From Sarocladium kiliense (Eukaryota; Ascomycota; Sordariomycetes; Hypocreales; Sarocladiaceae): a stretch of 64,000 nucleotides of DNA. The position numbers were made by a program, and so were the translations under genes. Location of the stretch: positions 248,001 through 312,000 of the forward strand of contig JAUZTG010000029.1 in the NCBI GenBank assembly GCA_030734395.1. The letters are read 5' to 3'. Positions 11,752 through 21,770 of the stretch are shown here, one piece after another. The first letter of the stretch is position 1. The number at the start of each line of letters is the position of its first letter. The notes under the pieces are model-generated. The model made no database searches, was not told the DNA's origin, and saw nothing but the letters and a program-made list of their open reading frames with translations.

Positions 11752-12123
11752 CTAATCCTGACAACCAGGGCCATCGAAGACGTAAGGAATATTCTCGCAG
11801 TTCTCACGACACGGGTCGATATTGCAGGAATAAAAAGGCCCAAAAGCAGTCGAGGACTCAAAGTAAGGGCTGTCGCATGGCATAGCCCGTGACCAGACGG
11901 GGTCGTCTGCAAATGGCTTGTTCCTGCAGCAGTGCACAATGGATTGGCCATAGACGCAACAAAGGCTGGCTTCGGCATCTGTCGGGCCAAGGATGAGGGC
12001 GCCTCCAATGTTTCTACCCCAGTCTGGGCAGGTTGCCGCTTGGCGGCTCTCGACTGTGACTGGAGAAGCCAGTGAAGTCGAGATGGAGTAAGCAAGGCCA
12101 AGGGCCAGAGAAGAGAATTGCAT
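11752..12123 (-). CDS. Small secreted cysteine-rich protein
   Basis: 123 residues, single exon. The first 20 residues form a classic signal peptide (MQFSSLALGLAYSISTSLAS, cleavage likely just after), followed by a short polar stretch ending in Arg (VESRQ). The mature part has ten cysteines, at residues 32, 55, 56, 65, 66, 83, 100, 105, 109 and 121, including two CC pairs separated by eight residues, which suggests up to five disulfides. The ATG is the only one before the signal peptide, and a TATA-like box lies 94 nt upstream. Such proteins in filamentous ascomycetes include secreted effectors and hydrophobin-like proteins. The spacing does not match the hydrophobin pattern (it lacks C-CC-C-C-CC-C). 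Function unknown. Confidence 0.72.
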   Translation of the reverse strand: MQFSSLALGLAYSISTSLASPVTVESRQAATCPDWGRNIGGALILGPTDAEASLCCVYGQSIVHCCRNKPFADDPVWSRAMPCDSPYFESSTAFGPFYSCNIDPCRENCENIPYVFDGPGCQD

Positions 12124-12216
12124 TTTTATGTTGAGTCAAGGGAACGTTCGAAATTGTCTGAGGTCGCTGACCTTTGGTGACTGCTCAGGTTTAGTGTAAA
12201 GGATCTTCACAAACCT

Positions 12217-12224
12217 TTTATATA
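12217..12224 (-). promoter_or_regulatory. TATA-like box of the secreted-protein gene
   Basis: TATATAAA on the minus strand, 94 nt upstream of the ATG at 12123. A strong TATA box fits an inducible gene more than a housekeeping one. Position and match are seen; function is inferred. Confidence 0.45.
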
Positions 12225-13209
12225 ACTTCATCGTTCGTCTTTATGCCCAATTTCTATCAGTTGCATCTGTGCAGCGATACGAAGGACAAGAATGCTTGGT
12301 CGAGCTCTGCATGCTTAGTGAACGATGACTGAACCCTCGGTTGGTGGATAAGAACAGGGATATAGAGTAATAAGCTTCACTGACCCATTCTCTGGCCAAG
12401 CAAACATTTCGAAAAGGATCGGCAGTCATCATCCGAGTATACCGCAATCGATTTGACAACAGCCAGCAAGCACATTTAGGGTTTGCCAATGCTGCTGTCC
12501 CGTGTACGGTGCCGCCTGAAGAGGCTACGACCTTCCTAATCCAGGTTTCCCCACGAATGCAAGCCATATGTCAAGGCGGCCGCCTATACCCATAACGTAT
12601 TGATAGGCTGCTTGTTGATAGGCTGTCTGGGGATTTGACTCTGGGGGATCTATGTCGAACTGGACATCGCGTGAGAGTGACACCGCTTCAGCACGGCCGA
12701 CTGCCCGGAATAAGGACACCAACCCTCAAATACGACGCATGTGGGAATTATTGCCGTAAAAATGCAGGCGCATCTCTAATCAACTTACAGAGACTGTTTG
12801 CTGGTATTTCTGACATCAAATTATATCACAGGCTGCCAGGGTGTGATACTGACCGGCTGGTGCACCAACCTTACCAAGTTCCCACGAGCATTGCAGTTGA
12901 GGTGTCATTGAGTGATTGGAGTAAACTCCATTCTCCATTCGCAAGATCGGTCTCTTCTGAGGAGAGGGAAATAATGAACAAAAAAAAGAAGCAGAATAAC
13001 ATACAACAGCCGGGATTCGCTGGTCGTCACCGAGCCAGCTACTAATCAGCCCTATAGGAGCTTGACGATGGGGGATCTGACGGGACCCCGTTTTCTCTCC
13101 TAAGTATGGTCGTATGTGCTGGACTTATATTCAATTGAGGATTATATCCTGAGTGGCAGAATCGCAAAAGATTCATGCAACCTGACTGCCGCATGCGCCG
13201 GGCTGCCAC
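12225..13209. other. Gene-free intergenic region
   Basis: About 1 kb upstream of the secreted-protein gene and downstream of the APH-like gene. Only short open frames without protein character, plus an A-rich run near 12980. Confidence 0.5.
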
Positions 13210-14406
13210 TCAGATGCCGAACCTGGCCAGGTTCTCCAGAACAGTGTCCTTCCACTCCTGCACAAGCTCCCGCCTCTGCCCTCGCGGCGACACCTCCACG
13301 ATGGCTCGTAGATAATTATGGATCTTGTGCAAGTTCTCTTGTAAAGGTGATGAAAACTGAACATCCTCAAGAAGATAAGCAACGCCCCTCTCACGACAGC
13401 ATTCTTCGAATCGCTTCATCCATCTCTGCTTCTCCTCAAGGGATTCAGGCCCTTCTTTCGCGTTCCAAAGAAAAGCACGACGAGGGTTCCATTCGATGAA
13501 GGGTACAACTCCGGCGAACTCCCAATCGAGGACCGCGCTGATCTCAGCTGTCGCTGGATCGATGAGGATGTTGGCAAAGTGGAGGTCTCTATGCGCAAGT
13601 CGAATATTCACTCGATTCAGTTGATCTGGATCGTCAGGGTCTGCCATTCGTGATGCCAGAAGGCTGAGCAAGGAGTCAAGTCGTGGCAGAATGTCGCGCA
13701 TGAAGGCAAGAGCGTCGTGTCTTCCAATCAATTCTGCAGACTTCTGGATGCGAGCCGACACGAGATCAAGGTATGTACGATAAGGCCCTTTGAGGTTCAA
13801 GTTCTCGATTGTGCCACTTGGCCCCCAGAACTGGGCGACATCAAGACTTTGCCAGAAGTCCTCGTCGACAACTCGCGATAATACGACGTTGCGTTCCGTA
13901 GAGCCGTCCTCGAGGGCCAGCCCGCCAATTCCATCCCAGGGAAATGAGTGCAACTCAACAAGATGGTCAATAAGCTGATGCAGAATCCGGCCATGCTGCG
14001 CTTCCGTCAATGAGTTATACACATCGCTTAATGGTACACCTGGGGCTCTTGCAAGAAGCGTATACTCGTGTCCGATAGGGTTTTCCTCAGAAGCATCCCA
14101 TGCAATGAGGTCAGGAATCGGTATTGCGGTATTGCGGCGTACCCAGGTCATGATACCGACCTCATTCTCGGTCTTCATGACAGGAAGGTGGCGACCTGAA
14201 ACCCGCAAGATAAGTTCATGATGTTCAAGTCGTTCAGCCACTTGGCTAGAAATCTCTGGAAGGTTGATGAGGTACAGGCCATGGTACGCGGCTGTCACCT
14301 TGAGTGGTGCGATGGATACAGCTTCGGGAAGCTTTTTTGAATTGAGAAGAGCTTGGACTGCATCGTTTGCGATAGGATGTGGCAATGCTTGCTTTGCGTC
14401 ACTCAT
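13210..14406 (-). CDS. Aminoglycoside phosphotransferase (APH)-like kinase-fold protein
   Basis: 398 residues, single exon. The catalytic loop is HRDLHFANIL, with the catalytic Asp and metal-binding Asn, and the DFG-equivalent is VLDWEFAG, both diagnostic of the APH/choline-kinase fold. The N-lobe contains ELILRVSGRHLPV and then KTENEVGIMTWVRRNT, where the Glu that pairs with the ATP-binding Lys would sit. Between the lobes, YTLLARAPGVPLSDVY is the typical hinge. The C-terminal half carries EWNPRRAFLW. In fungi this family is greatly expanded and mostly uncharacterised; substrates are small molecules or proteins. Drug resistance should not be inferred. The start is the first Met of the frame and gives full family length. 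Confidence 0.82.
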   Translation of the reverse strand: MSDAKQALPHPIANDAVQALLNSKKLPEAVSIAPLKVTAAYHGLYLINLPEISSQVAERLEHHELILRVSGRHLPVMKTENEVGIMTWVRRNTAIPIPDLIAWDASEENPIGHEYTLLARAPGVPLSDVYNSLTEAQHGRILHQLIDHLVELHSFPWDGIGGLALEDGSTERNVVLSRVVDEDFWQSLDVAQFWGPSGTIENLNLKGPYRTYLDLVSARIQKSAELIGRHDALAFMRDILPRLDSLLSLLASRMADPDDPDQLNRVNIRLAHRDLHFANILIDPATAEISAVLDWEFAGVVPFIEWNPRRAFLWNAKEGPESLEEKQRWMKRFEECCRERGVAYLLEDVQFSSPLQENLHKIHNYLRAIVEVSPRGQRRELVQEWKDTVLENLARFGI

Positions 14407-14825
14407 GGCTGATGCTGTGATGCTTGCAGGATCCGGACCCCTGGCTCGCCTGGATGGCCCAAAGTTCCAAGGCCAGCGTTCCTTTTGATGATCTTCTGAT
14501 AAGTGCCGGGGGCTTGAGGGTGAACAAGGACAGGCGATGGGAAGCGTGAACCGTCTGCAAGTGGTCCGTCCGCCATGCTCTCGGCATCAGCACGGAACAG
14601 GACTGGTGGACAGGCGTACTTTTATGATCGACAATCACACTTCAAAAGAGTCATCGAGCCTGAACAAAAGTCCCGACGATAGGCGGCTGTTCAAATCGCG
14701 ATTAGGGTCATTATGAGACAGAATGAGAGTTCGCTAAACCCCACCCTTAAGCCAAACCTGTTCAACACGTCTCCAATTGCCCGAATACAGTCAGTCACCC
14801 AACAGAAGACAAACCAGCGCCTCTG
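14407..14825. other. Intergenic region
   Basis: About 420 bases between two minus-strand genes: 3' region of the GFA gene and promoter of the APH-like gene. Nothing else recognised. Confidence 0.5.
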
Positions 14826-15884
14826 TCAATCAATCTCACCTATCACCTCCATTCCGTACTTTTCGACCACCCACTTCTTCATACCTTCCTGAAGCGCCTC
14901 CGCAAAATCACGATCATACTTCTCCCCACACTCTGGCCAAGACACCCTTGATCGCCATCCCAGCCAGTTCTCCGCCATGACACCTTCTGGTGCACGCAGT
15001 ACGCCTGTCGCGAGATCCACAACCTGCTTATCCTCGCTGGGGGTGCGATCCGAGCATGTGAAGAAGAACGTAGCGCCACAGCCGCCACAGAAAGAGCGCA
15101 CTACACCGGGGCTCGACTCGTATGTCTTCATTGTGCCAATTTTGAGCTCTGGCTCGATTGCAGGTTCGCAGTAGACCCGTGGTAAGAACGTCCAGCCTAC
15201 TACATGCGTGCTATTGGCCATTCGACAATCGTTGCACAGGTCGAAGGTCGCAGACCACTTGGAGTTGTCGAGAGGTGAGACGTATTTTCGCCAGAATTCG
15301 TCATCAAGCACGGCTTGATCTGGTCGCCGGATAGTGAAAGAAACACCTCCACAAAGGCATTCAGCGCGTAGACGCTCTTTGCCATCAGGCCCGAACTCCT
15401 GTTTCGACTCAACAACCTGCGCATTCGGCGCATCATCCGGTGGATTCCAGCTTCTGATCTCCTCCCCACGGATGCGGGAGCACATGGTGCTGATGCCGCC
15501 ACCTTTGGCTGACTTCGTGAAGAATTGCTTGTTTATCCGTACCAAGTCCGGGCTATGGTCGATGAAGAGACTATTCGCCATAGTCCATTCGCCTTCCGGT
15601 GAGAGGGCTGTGATATGACATCCACAGGTTGAGCAGAACTTCCAGTACTGCTCCTCGACCGGCCATGCCCCCATGCTTTCCATGGACGAAGGAGCTACAA
15701 ACGATATTTTAGCCTCCGGTGGGAGGTTTGTGTGGAAAATGCATGGTGCCCCCGTGGAGTAGCGACAGATGCTACAGTGGCACATGTAGGCTGAGAGCGG
15801 CAGCAGAGTCTCGGGAACTTCGACTTTGAAGTGAACCGAGCCGCATAGGCACTTGGCTTCGAGTGTTTTGCTGCCTGCGGCCAT
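14826..15884 (-). CDS. Protein with two tandem GFA (CENP-V/GFA, Mss4-like) domains
   Basis: 352 residues, single exon. The GFA zinc-binding pattern is seen twice. Copy 1, about residues 8-130, has KCLCGSVHF, MCHCSICRYSTGAP and CSTCGCHITAL. Copy 2, about residues 170-310, has ECLCGGVSF, LCNDCRMANSTHV and FCGGCGATFFFTC. Single GFA domains bind two zincs through such Cys clusters; the founding bacterial enzyme was described as acting on S-hydroxymethylglutathione. Copy 2 reads NDCRMAN where copy 1 has HCSICRYSTG, so the copies have diverged and may differ in activity. No signal peptide, so cytosolic. Its 5' end faces the URI-like gene across 400 bases, a possible shared promoter. Substrate unknown. 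Confidence 0.85.
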   Translation of the reverse strand: MAAGSKTLEAKCLCGSVHFKVEVPETLLPLSAYMCHCSICRYSTGAPCIFHTNLPPEAKISFVAPSSMESMGAWPVEEQYWKFCSTCGCHITALSPEGEWTMANSLFIDHSPDLVRINKQFFTKSAKGGGISTMCSRIRGEEIRSWNPPDDAPNAQVVESKQEFGPDGKERLRAECLCGGVSFTIRRPDQAVLDDEFWRKYVSPLDNSKWSATFDLCNDCRMANSTHVVGWTFLPRVYCEPAIEPELKIGTMKTYESSPGVVRSFCGGCGATFFFTCSDRTPSEDKQVVDLATGVLRAPEGVMAENWLGWRSRVSWPECGEKYDRDFAEALQEGMKKWVVEKYGMEVIGEID

Positions 15885-16283
15885 TGTGTCTTGTCAGTGT
15901 GTTCATTCAGAGTATGAAGATCGAGAGACACGAGAATGTGGATCAGCTCGGAGGCTTATCGTGCTCTTATGTACGACAGCCACCGCTTGGTAGTGTTACG
16001 TTGCTACGGCACGATACGCCCTTTGGGCTGCAGCTAGATTGACGATCTCTTGTCACAGCTTCGTGCATTAGATACGAGGGACGCGTTGAGCTCCTTAGCA
16101 TCGAGGTCCCGCCAGGAGGCGGAGTCTCCACCAAGGAAGTCTTACAAGTCGCTAGCCGAAGTTTGGCCGGTCATCTCGAATCTTCACGATTAGTCACTTT
16201 AGAAGCCCACCCAAAGACATTTCTCAGACATTTCTCTTCGACCATGTTGAAACTGTCACATTCTGATCCTTGACAGCTACGTC
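15885..16283. promoter_or_regulatory. Divergent intergenic region between GFA and URI-like genes
   Basis: About 400 bases separating two divergent start codons, so both promoters must lie here. No clear TATA box or palindromic operator was identified by eye. Confidence 0.4.
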
Positions 16284-18143
16284 ATGTCAGACATGGATCA
16301 ACGTCTTTCCGACATCGAGTCGCAGCGGCTCGAGCTGGAGGACAACATTGCCAAGCTTCGCAAGACATTGCAACACTGGCAGACATGGGATATTGAGTAT
16401 GAAGCTCTCAAGGAAGAGATCGAGGAGGCGGCAGACTTCGATGGTGATGAGCTTTCACGCATCCAGCGCGACTTCGATGGAGAACTCGTCACCACCAAGG
16501 AGATTGATGAGATCTTCGGGCGTCAGAAGCTACGGTCTAAGACCCAAATCGTGGACGTCCTTGATCGGAGGATAGACTATGTGGGCGACAATATCAGGAC
16601 CCTGCGGAAGCAACTGGACGCAGCCGAGGAGAGGCTTGCGGATGCCTCGGGAGAAGTTTATCTGGGTTCGGCCGCCAAGGATGACGAGCTGACGGAAATT
16701 GTCGAAGAACTGGATGACGACGACAATGTGACGTCCTACCGGCTGAAAATGCCCGGCCAGGCTCTTCCTCATGTCCAAGACGCCCTGAGGAAGGCGGGCG
16801 TCAAGGACGTACCCGACTTGTCAAAGAGTGAAGCTGAGACTGCGGAATCATCGGCATCGACATTGAAATCGGCAACTCCGTCAGCTGCCTCTGCATCAGC
16901 CTCGGCTTCAGCCTCGGCTTCAGCCTCATCAGGGCCCCGGGTCATCGATGTCTCCGACGACCCGAAGCTTGAGGACGCCATCAATACCAAGACAGCCCAA
17001 CAGGGACCATCCGAAAAGAGGAATGTCGCTTTCTCAGAGGACACTAAAGGTGGTGACGACGTCCCACAACCTACGTCCCGAAACGCACGACGAGTCGAGC
17101 AGATTATGAAGACTGCCAAGGAGCAGGAAAATCTCATGCATCAGAACCCCATCGTCCCCGATGACGAAAGTCCTGAAGATGCGGCCATGCGCCAGGCCAT
17201 GCTTAATTACAGTATGCGCGAGGTTGGAGCGATCGTGGCTGAGATGGAGCTCGAAGAGGCCGGTTCTGACGAGGACGACTATGAGTTCGAGTACAGCGAT
17301 CTCGATGATGAAGAAGAGGATGAAGAGGGCGACGTATATGCACGATACAAGGGTCCTGTTGTCACAGCAGACTACCAAGAACGGATGTTGGAGCTCGAGA
17401 AGAAACTTGGCGTCAGGTCTCGATTCACTGAAGCGGCTGAAAGACGCGCAGCTGAGGAATCGGACTCGGAAGATGATGCTGGAGTTGTTGGCGAGGGCAT
17501 TGGACGCATCAAGATCAGTGCCAACCCTCCGGTACCCTCTGCCGCAAAGGCGGCGCCCACCAAGTCCATCATCAAGAGCCGCGACAACACGGGCGATCAG
17601 CCCAAGGGTGTTCGTTTCGCCCAAGCCCTCGATATCGCGCAAGAGGAGGAACCTGCACCTCGTCCAACGCCCGCATCCAAGGACAAGAAGGACATTGTGG
17701 AGCCGATGCGAGATCTGATCGTGGAGCGAAGTGGCCCCTCAAAGCCATCCGAACCATCGTCGACTCGAAAGCCATCGCGCTTCAAACAAAACAAAGCCCA
17801 AGGATCCACCATCCCACAGGGGCCCTTTGACGTCTCGCCCAGCCTTATCGAGCGCAACGCCCAGGAGAAACCTTCCACGCCTGTAGGACCCAGTGGCGCT
17901 ACTATCGCAGACACACTCGTAGAACGCGAGACCAGCACCCGCCCCGTCCCACCGGACGAGTTTGACGACTCCATGATTCACGACGAAGTCGCCGATGAGT
18001 ATCAGCGTATGCGTAAGCGCTTCATCCAGCGTGAAGGCGGCTTCCTCAAGGAGGACGAGTCACCCGTGCAGCCGCTTGAGGAGGCACATGGTGGCCCCGA
18101 GAAGATCAGCCGCTTCAAGGCTGCCCGGCTGTCGAGACAGTAG
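16284..18143 (+). CDS. URI/Bud27-like unconventional prefoldin (DUF3835)
   Basis: 619 residues, single exon. The N-terminus is a prefoldin-like coiled coil (residues about 1-60, RLSDIESQRLELEDNIAKL), with a second helical hairpin near 85-125 (IDYVGDNIRTLRKQLDAAEE). The middle is acidic and low in complexity, with an SASASASASAS run near 200 and the acidic block DLDDEEEDEEGDVYARY near 345. The C-terminus ends with ISRFKAARL, the short basic motif that closes DUF3835/Bud27-type proteins, and similar SRFK and KGVRFAQ segments occur earlier. Yeast Bud27 helps assemble RNA polymerases with Rpb5; the same role is inferred here. The start is the first ATG, which begins the coiled coil. Confidence 0.75.
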   Translation: MSDMDQRLSDIESQRLELEDNIAKLRKTLQHWQTWDIEYEALKEEIEEAADFDGDELSRIQRDFDGELVTTKEIDEIFGRQKLRSKTQIVDVLDRRIDYVGDNIRTLRKQLDAAEERLADASGEVYLGSAAKDDELTEIVEELDDDDNVTSYRLKMPGQALPHVQDALRKAGVKDVPDLSKSEAETAESSASTLKSATPSAASASASASASASASSGPRVIDVSDDPKLEDAINTKTAQQGPSEKRNVAFSEDTKGGDDVPQPTSRNARRVEQIMKTAKEQENLMHQNPIVPDDESPEDAAMRQAMLNYSMREVGAIVAEMELEEAGSDEDDYEFEYSDLDDEEEDEEGDVYARYKGPVVTADYQERMLELEKKLGVRSRFTEAAERRAAEESDSEDDAGVVGEGIGRIKISANPPVPSAAKAAPTKSIIKSRDNTGDQPKGVRFAQALDIAQEEEPAPRPTPASKDKKDIVEPMRDLIVERSGPSKPSEPSSTRKPSRFKQNKAQGSTIPQGPFDVSPSLIERNAQEKPSTPVGPSGATIADTLVERETSTRPVPPDEFDDSMIHDEVADEYQRMRKRFIQREGGFLKEDESPVQPLEEAHGGPEKISRFKAARLSRQ

Positions 18144-18999
18144 ATAATAAGCTCAAGCTTGAGATAGAATCCACTACCAGGTCTTCACAGAAAAAGCCCT
18201 TGGCCCAACCCAATCTGGCCCATGTTTCGGTCACCCGGTATTGCCCAATGCAACGCCTCCTTAGTGACGCGGAGCACGTGTACGTGTCATTCGACATGGT
18301 ACTTTGGTATGTCGCAGCTCCTCGATCTGCTTCTGCACCATCTACGTCGCTCCAAGATCGATTCGCCGAGGGCTCTCTGACGCCTGTCCCCCTCACGGGT
18401 CTTGCCCCGAGTCTATCACCATGGACATGGCGCCTCGTTTCACCCTCCACATACTATTCTAAGCCCTAATGGCCTGATGTAACTTGCTCGAGCGTATGAT
18501 TTACCCCTATCACCCGCGCCTTCGCAGTGAAGGTACGTGGAGACGCCTGTTGCCGAAAAGCCGTTCCTCCACCAGGCAACGCGGCCGCATCCGTGCCGGA
18601 CAGCCGAATAGCTTCACCATGACGGCAACTTCCCAGCTCAGCGTCAGCAAGCCTCGTCATTGTTATTGGGTACTTCCTGCTTTTTTGAGTTCGTAACGAC
18701 CGACAGGAGGCGTTGGACATACGCGAAGGTTACGCTGCGCCAACGAGTGGTCTAGGCTCAAGCCTGCGACGGGTTGTCCCGCATCGGCAAAGACGGCGGT
18801 GGGAGGCCTGAAGCTTGGGGGAGATGCCTCTGTGGTGTGGACGTAATAGATAAAACTGCCGATGTCTGCCATGCGTAAACTTAGGCGTAAGTCCTTTTCG
18901 ATCATCAAGTGAAATCATTCAATTGCACGACTCGTTGTAGAAAAACACGTTATTTCGAATCTCATCCCAACGCGCAACTGCGACTTCAACAAGCCCAAG
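18144..18999. other. Gene-free intergenic region
   Basis: About 860 bases between the URI-like gene and the small cysteine-rich gene, both on the plus strand. No coding signal seen. Confidence 0.5.
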
Positions 19000-19250
19000 A
19001 TGCCGGCCACCAACGAGGAGCCTGCCCAGCAGCAGCCCATGACTGATGTTGAGCTTGATCTTGTCACAGAGCAGCCGGTAAGTGCGATGGCTTAGAGCTG
19101 CAATTTCCTGTCATCAGATTCTGACTGTCCTGTTCCGTTCTATAGAAGTCCGAGCCTCAACCCCAGCCCGAGATGACCCTGCGCGGCGGCGAGGAAGCTG
19201 GATGCTCACTCTGCTGTGGTCTCTGCTCCTGCGAGGAAGGCTGCTGTTAA
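19000..19250 (+). CDS. 60-residue protein with cysteine-rich C-terminus (2 exons)
   Basis: Exon 1 is 19000-19077 and exon 2 is 19146-19250. The 68-nt intron has GTAAGT, a CTGAC branch point and a TAG end. The protein begins MPATNEEPAQQQPMTDVELD, an acidic, Gln/Pro-rich half, and continues through KSEPQPQPEMTLRGG to a tail with eight cysteines (GCSLCCGLCSCEEGCC). The strong splice signals and the clean TAA directly after the cysteine cluster argue it is real despite its size. The tail resembles CYSTM-type or other short cysteine-rich tails that are lipid-modified or bind metal. There is no signal peptide and no true hydrophobic helix, so membrane attachment through acyl-Cys or metal binding is speculation. 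Confidence 0.62.
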
Positions 19251-19688
19251 GCGAGTCATGCCGATCATCTTCAGGAAGGGATTGTCGATGGGAGCATCAT
19301 TTTATTTTGCCGGCGTTGAGTGGCTGTGACGTGGCTGGGGGTGGTAGAAAGAAGAAAGAATATACCTACAGACATCTACACCCGACACGCTCCGTCACGC
19401 TCGTTACACATATTATGATGACATAAAAATCCCGCAACCACAGTCCATAATAAGGGCGATCGTTACACGACCACTCACGAGATGCTTGTCTTTACAGCTT
19501 GGACTGTCAACGATTTAGAGATCGAGCCTTTGAGCTTTGTGTAGGGTATCCTCCATGCCACGAAGGCATCAGCATGTTCATTGATATATTTTGTCGACAT
19601 CTCATACGCCAATCCAACTCGTACATATGCCCGATCACGCCTTCAAGGCTCATACACTGATCCTACAATACCACAAAGGACATCTTGC
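19251..19688. other. Convergent intergenic region
   Basis: 438 bases holding the 3' regions of the small cysteine-rich gene and of the Emi1-like gene. Nothing else recognised. Confidence 0.5.
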
Positions 19689-20653
19689 TCACTTGCCACC
19701 CCCTAATAGTGAGCCCAGGAAATCTCCAAATGAAGGCTTCCCGCTTGCCTCCCTCTCCCTCTTCTCCTCCTCCTTCATCCCCTTCACTCGTGCCGCCAAG
19801 TCTGACTTCGCCTGCCAATCCGCGACCAGCGCCGCCTTTTCTGCGGCGCGTTCATCTTCCGGCAATTTGTCCAGTGCCTCCTGCCAGCGTAGCTGTTGGT
19901 CTTGTGGTGGCTCAACTCGGGCTTTGGATATGCCTGGAACAGCTGGGTCGAAGACAGGGACTGGTCGGCCCTCTTTCTTCGCTTCTTCGGCTTCCGCTTC
20001 GTGGGCGAGGAGGCGGCGAAATAGCGCGTCGGCATGCATCTGGATGTCTTCGTCTATACTCGCTGGTCGGCCGACGCTAGAGCCATAGCCCAATGCTCTG
20101 AGGAATCTCTACAATGCAGTCGTCAGTAAAATGTCCGAATATACTCGTCACAATTTGAACATACGGTCTGCATCGTGTAGCACCGCTCGAACCTCCGCAC
20201 CTGGTGCCGACACATCTGTAGTTGATCCTCAATCTTGCCATGCTTCATGCAATTCGTCCACTCTTCCTGCTGTTCGGCACAGTTCTCCAACGCCACCGAC
20301 TGCAACAAGATCTTGCGCTCCTTGAACCCCTCAAGGAGATCCGTCATCTTGTCGTGCTCGGATGTGTTCTCCGCATCGATCTGCGATTTGGACTGGTACG
20401 TCTTCCAAAGGTGCGCGTATCTTCCATCTTGATACAAGCTCTCGCGAGGGACTTTCGGTCTGTCGGGCTCGGCTTCTGAAGACTGAGGTATTGATGTGGT
20501 GGGCTTCGTTTGTGCAGGTTGTGTTGCTGGGGGGGTCGGTGCTTGGGCTGGTGTGTATTTCGTGGGAGCTTCCTTGTTGAGAAAGTCGCGGAGCTGTGGA
20601 TCGATATTGCTGGACGACTTCTCGCCGCCTAGGAAAGATGGTAGCCAACCCAT
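19689..20653 (-). CDS. Emi1-like DUF3128 protein with twin CX9C motif (2 exons)
   Basis: Exons 20165-20653 and 19689-20108, 302 residues. The join reads CYTMQT/RFLRALGYGSS, across a 56-nt intron with GTATGT and TAG. The core is a twin CX9C pair, NCAEQQEEWTNC then CRHQVRRFERC, the signature of CHCH-type proteins imported into the mitochondrial intermembrane space through Mia40. DUF3128 includes yeast Emi1, linked to early meiotic induction and mitochondrial function. N-terminal to the core is a Pro/Thr/Gln-rich linker; C-terminal is a charged helical region (EDERAAEKAALVADWQAK) and a GSLLGGGK end. Location in the intermembrane space is inferred from the motif. Confidence 0.85.
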
Positions 20654-21770
20654 GACGGATTATATGAGGGTGACGCGCTGGAAGATGCTGTCCAGCTTGG
20701 GATCTCTTTGGAGGACAGACGATCGCAAAACCAAGTGATGATTTCCAGGTTGGGTGGGTCTCGACATCTGGACCCCTGCCCTCACTCCATCATGAAGCAC
20801 CCTATACACAAGAATCGCGATGAAAGACACTGCAACTCACGTCGCATATCCTTCTTGAAGTGAAAATAACTATGGGTATGAATATATTGGTTTATTGGCG
20901 CCCTTGGACTGTTTCTCTGTACTTCGGTGTTGTAGCTCTCTGTATTTATTATCAGTGACCTGTACCGGGATGTGATAAAGATTCCACGATCGAGGATTGT
21001 ATCTTTACCACTTTCGAACGAATTCAGGGAGATGACGATATCCGAGACTGACGTGACAGCATCATTAGCCTTGCCACTTTGTCGCAATCTTTGACGATAG
21101 CTCAGTGACCTGAGAATTAGTATATCTGACATCATACTCCTGTTGTCAGGATCTCTCGCATGCTAAGCATTGCGGCATCATATCGTTGTCAGGTACAAAG
21201 CCTGGGATCAAGGCGGAAACAGCCGTGTTCACAATATTTGTCTGGAATCCCTAGACACGACCACGATGCTCACGGTTTCTCGCGAGCCGTGTTTCTCACC
21301 AGCAGGCCGTAGATTAGGTTACAGATCAACTCTCCACAGCTTCCTGGCATACCTAGGCAAGATGCTGGATACATGTGGGATTCCTATATCTTGTGAGAAT
21401 ATGAGTAGCCGCCGCTGTGTCTATGTCGCTCGTAGTCATGGCATCAGTTCAACACTGTTTGAAACTATTGCATTCCAAGGGAAACTTGACAGAGGCAAAT
21501 CGTCGTCACGCTCACAATCACGGCAGTCCACACAGTCAGCACCAGTATTTGTAGAACCGAACCTCAATTGCCATCTCGAATCACTTTTGCGTCACGTCTC
21601 GGGGACTCGTCGTAGAAAGTTCCAGCCATTTGGCCTCATGACTCCATTGATATTGCCGATTGCATCTATAGCACAATCATCGCAAAGCAGCTTCCGGTGC
21701 CCGACCCTCCAGTGGGAAAAACCTAATCCCCCTGATGTTTAACACGCCTAAAATGCCAGATGTCGCCCGT
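20654..21770. other. Gene-free intergenic region
   Basis: 1.1 kb between the Emi1-like and RPS11 genes. A 190-codon plus frame (21170-21742) and a 117-codon minus frame (20782-21135) are open, but neither shows conserved-looking sequence, codon bias or a supporting start context. They are not called. Confidence 0.45.

Noticed and set aside
21170..21742. 190-codon plus-strand frame
   Set aside because: No recognised motif, no convincing codon pattern, and in an otherwise gene-free interval.
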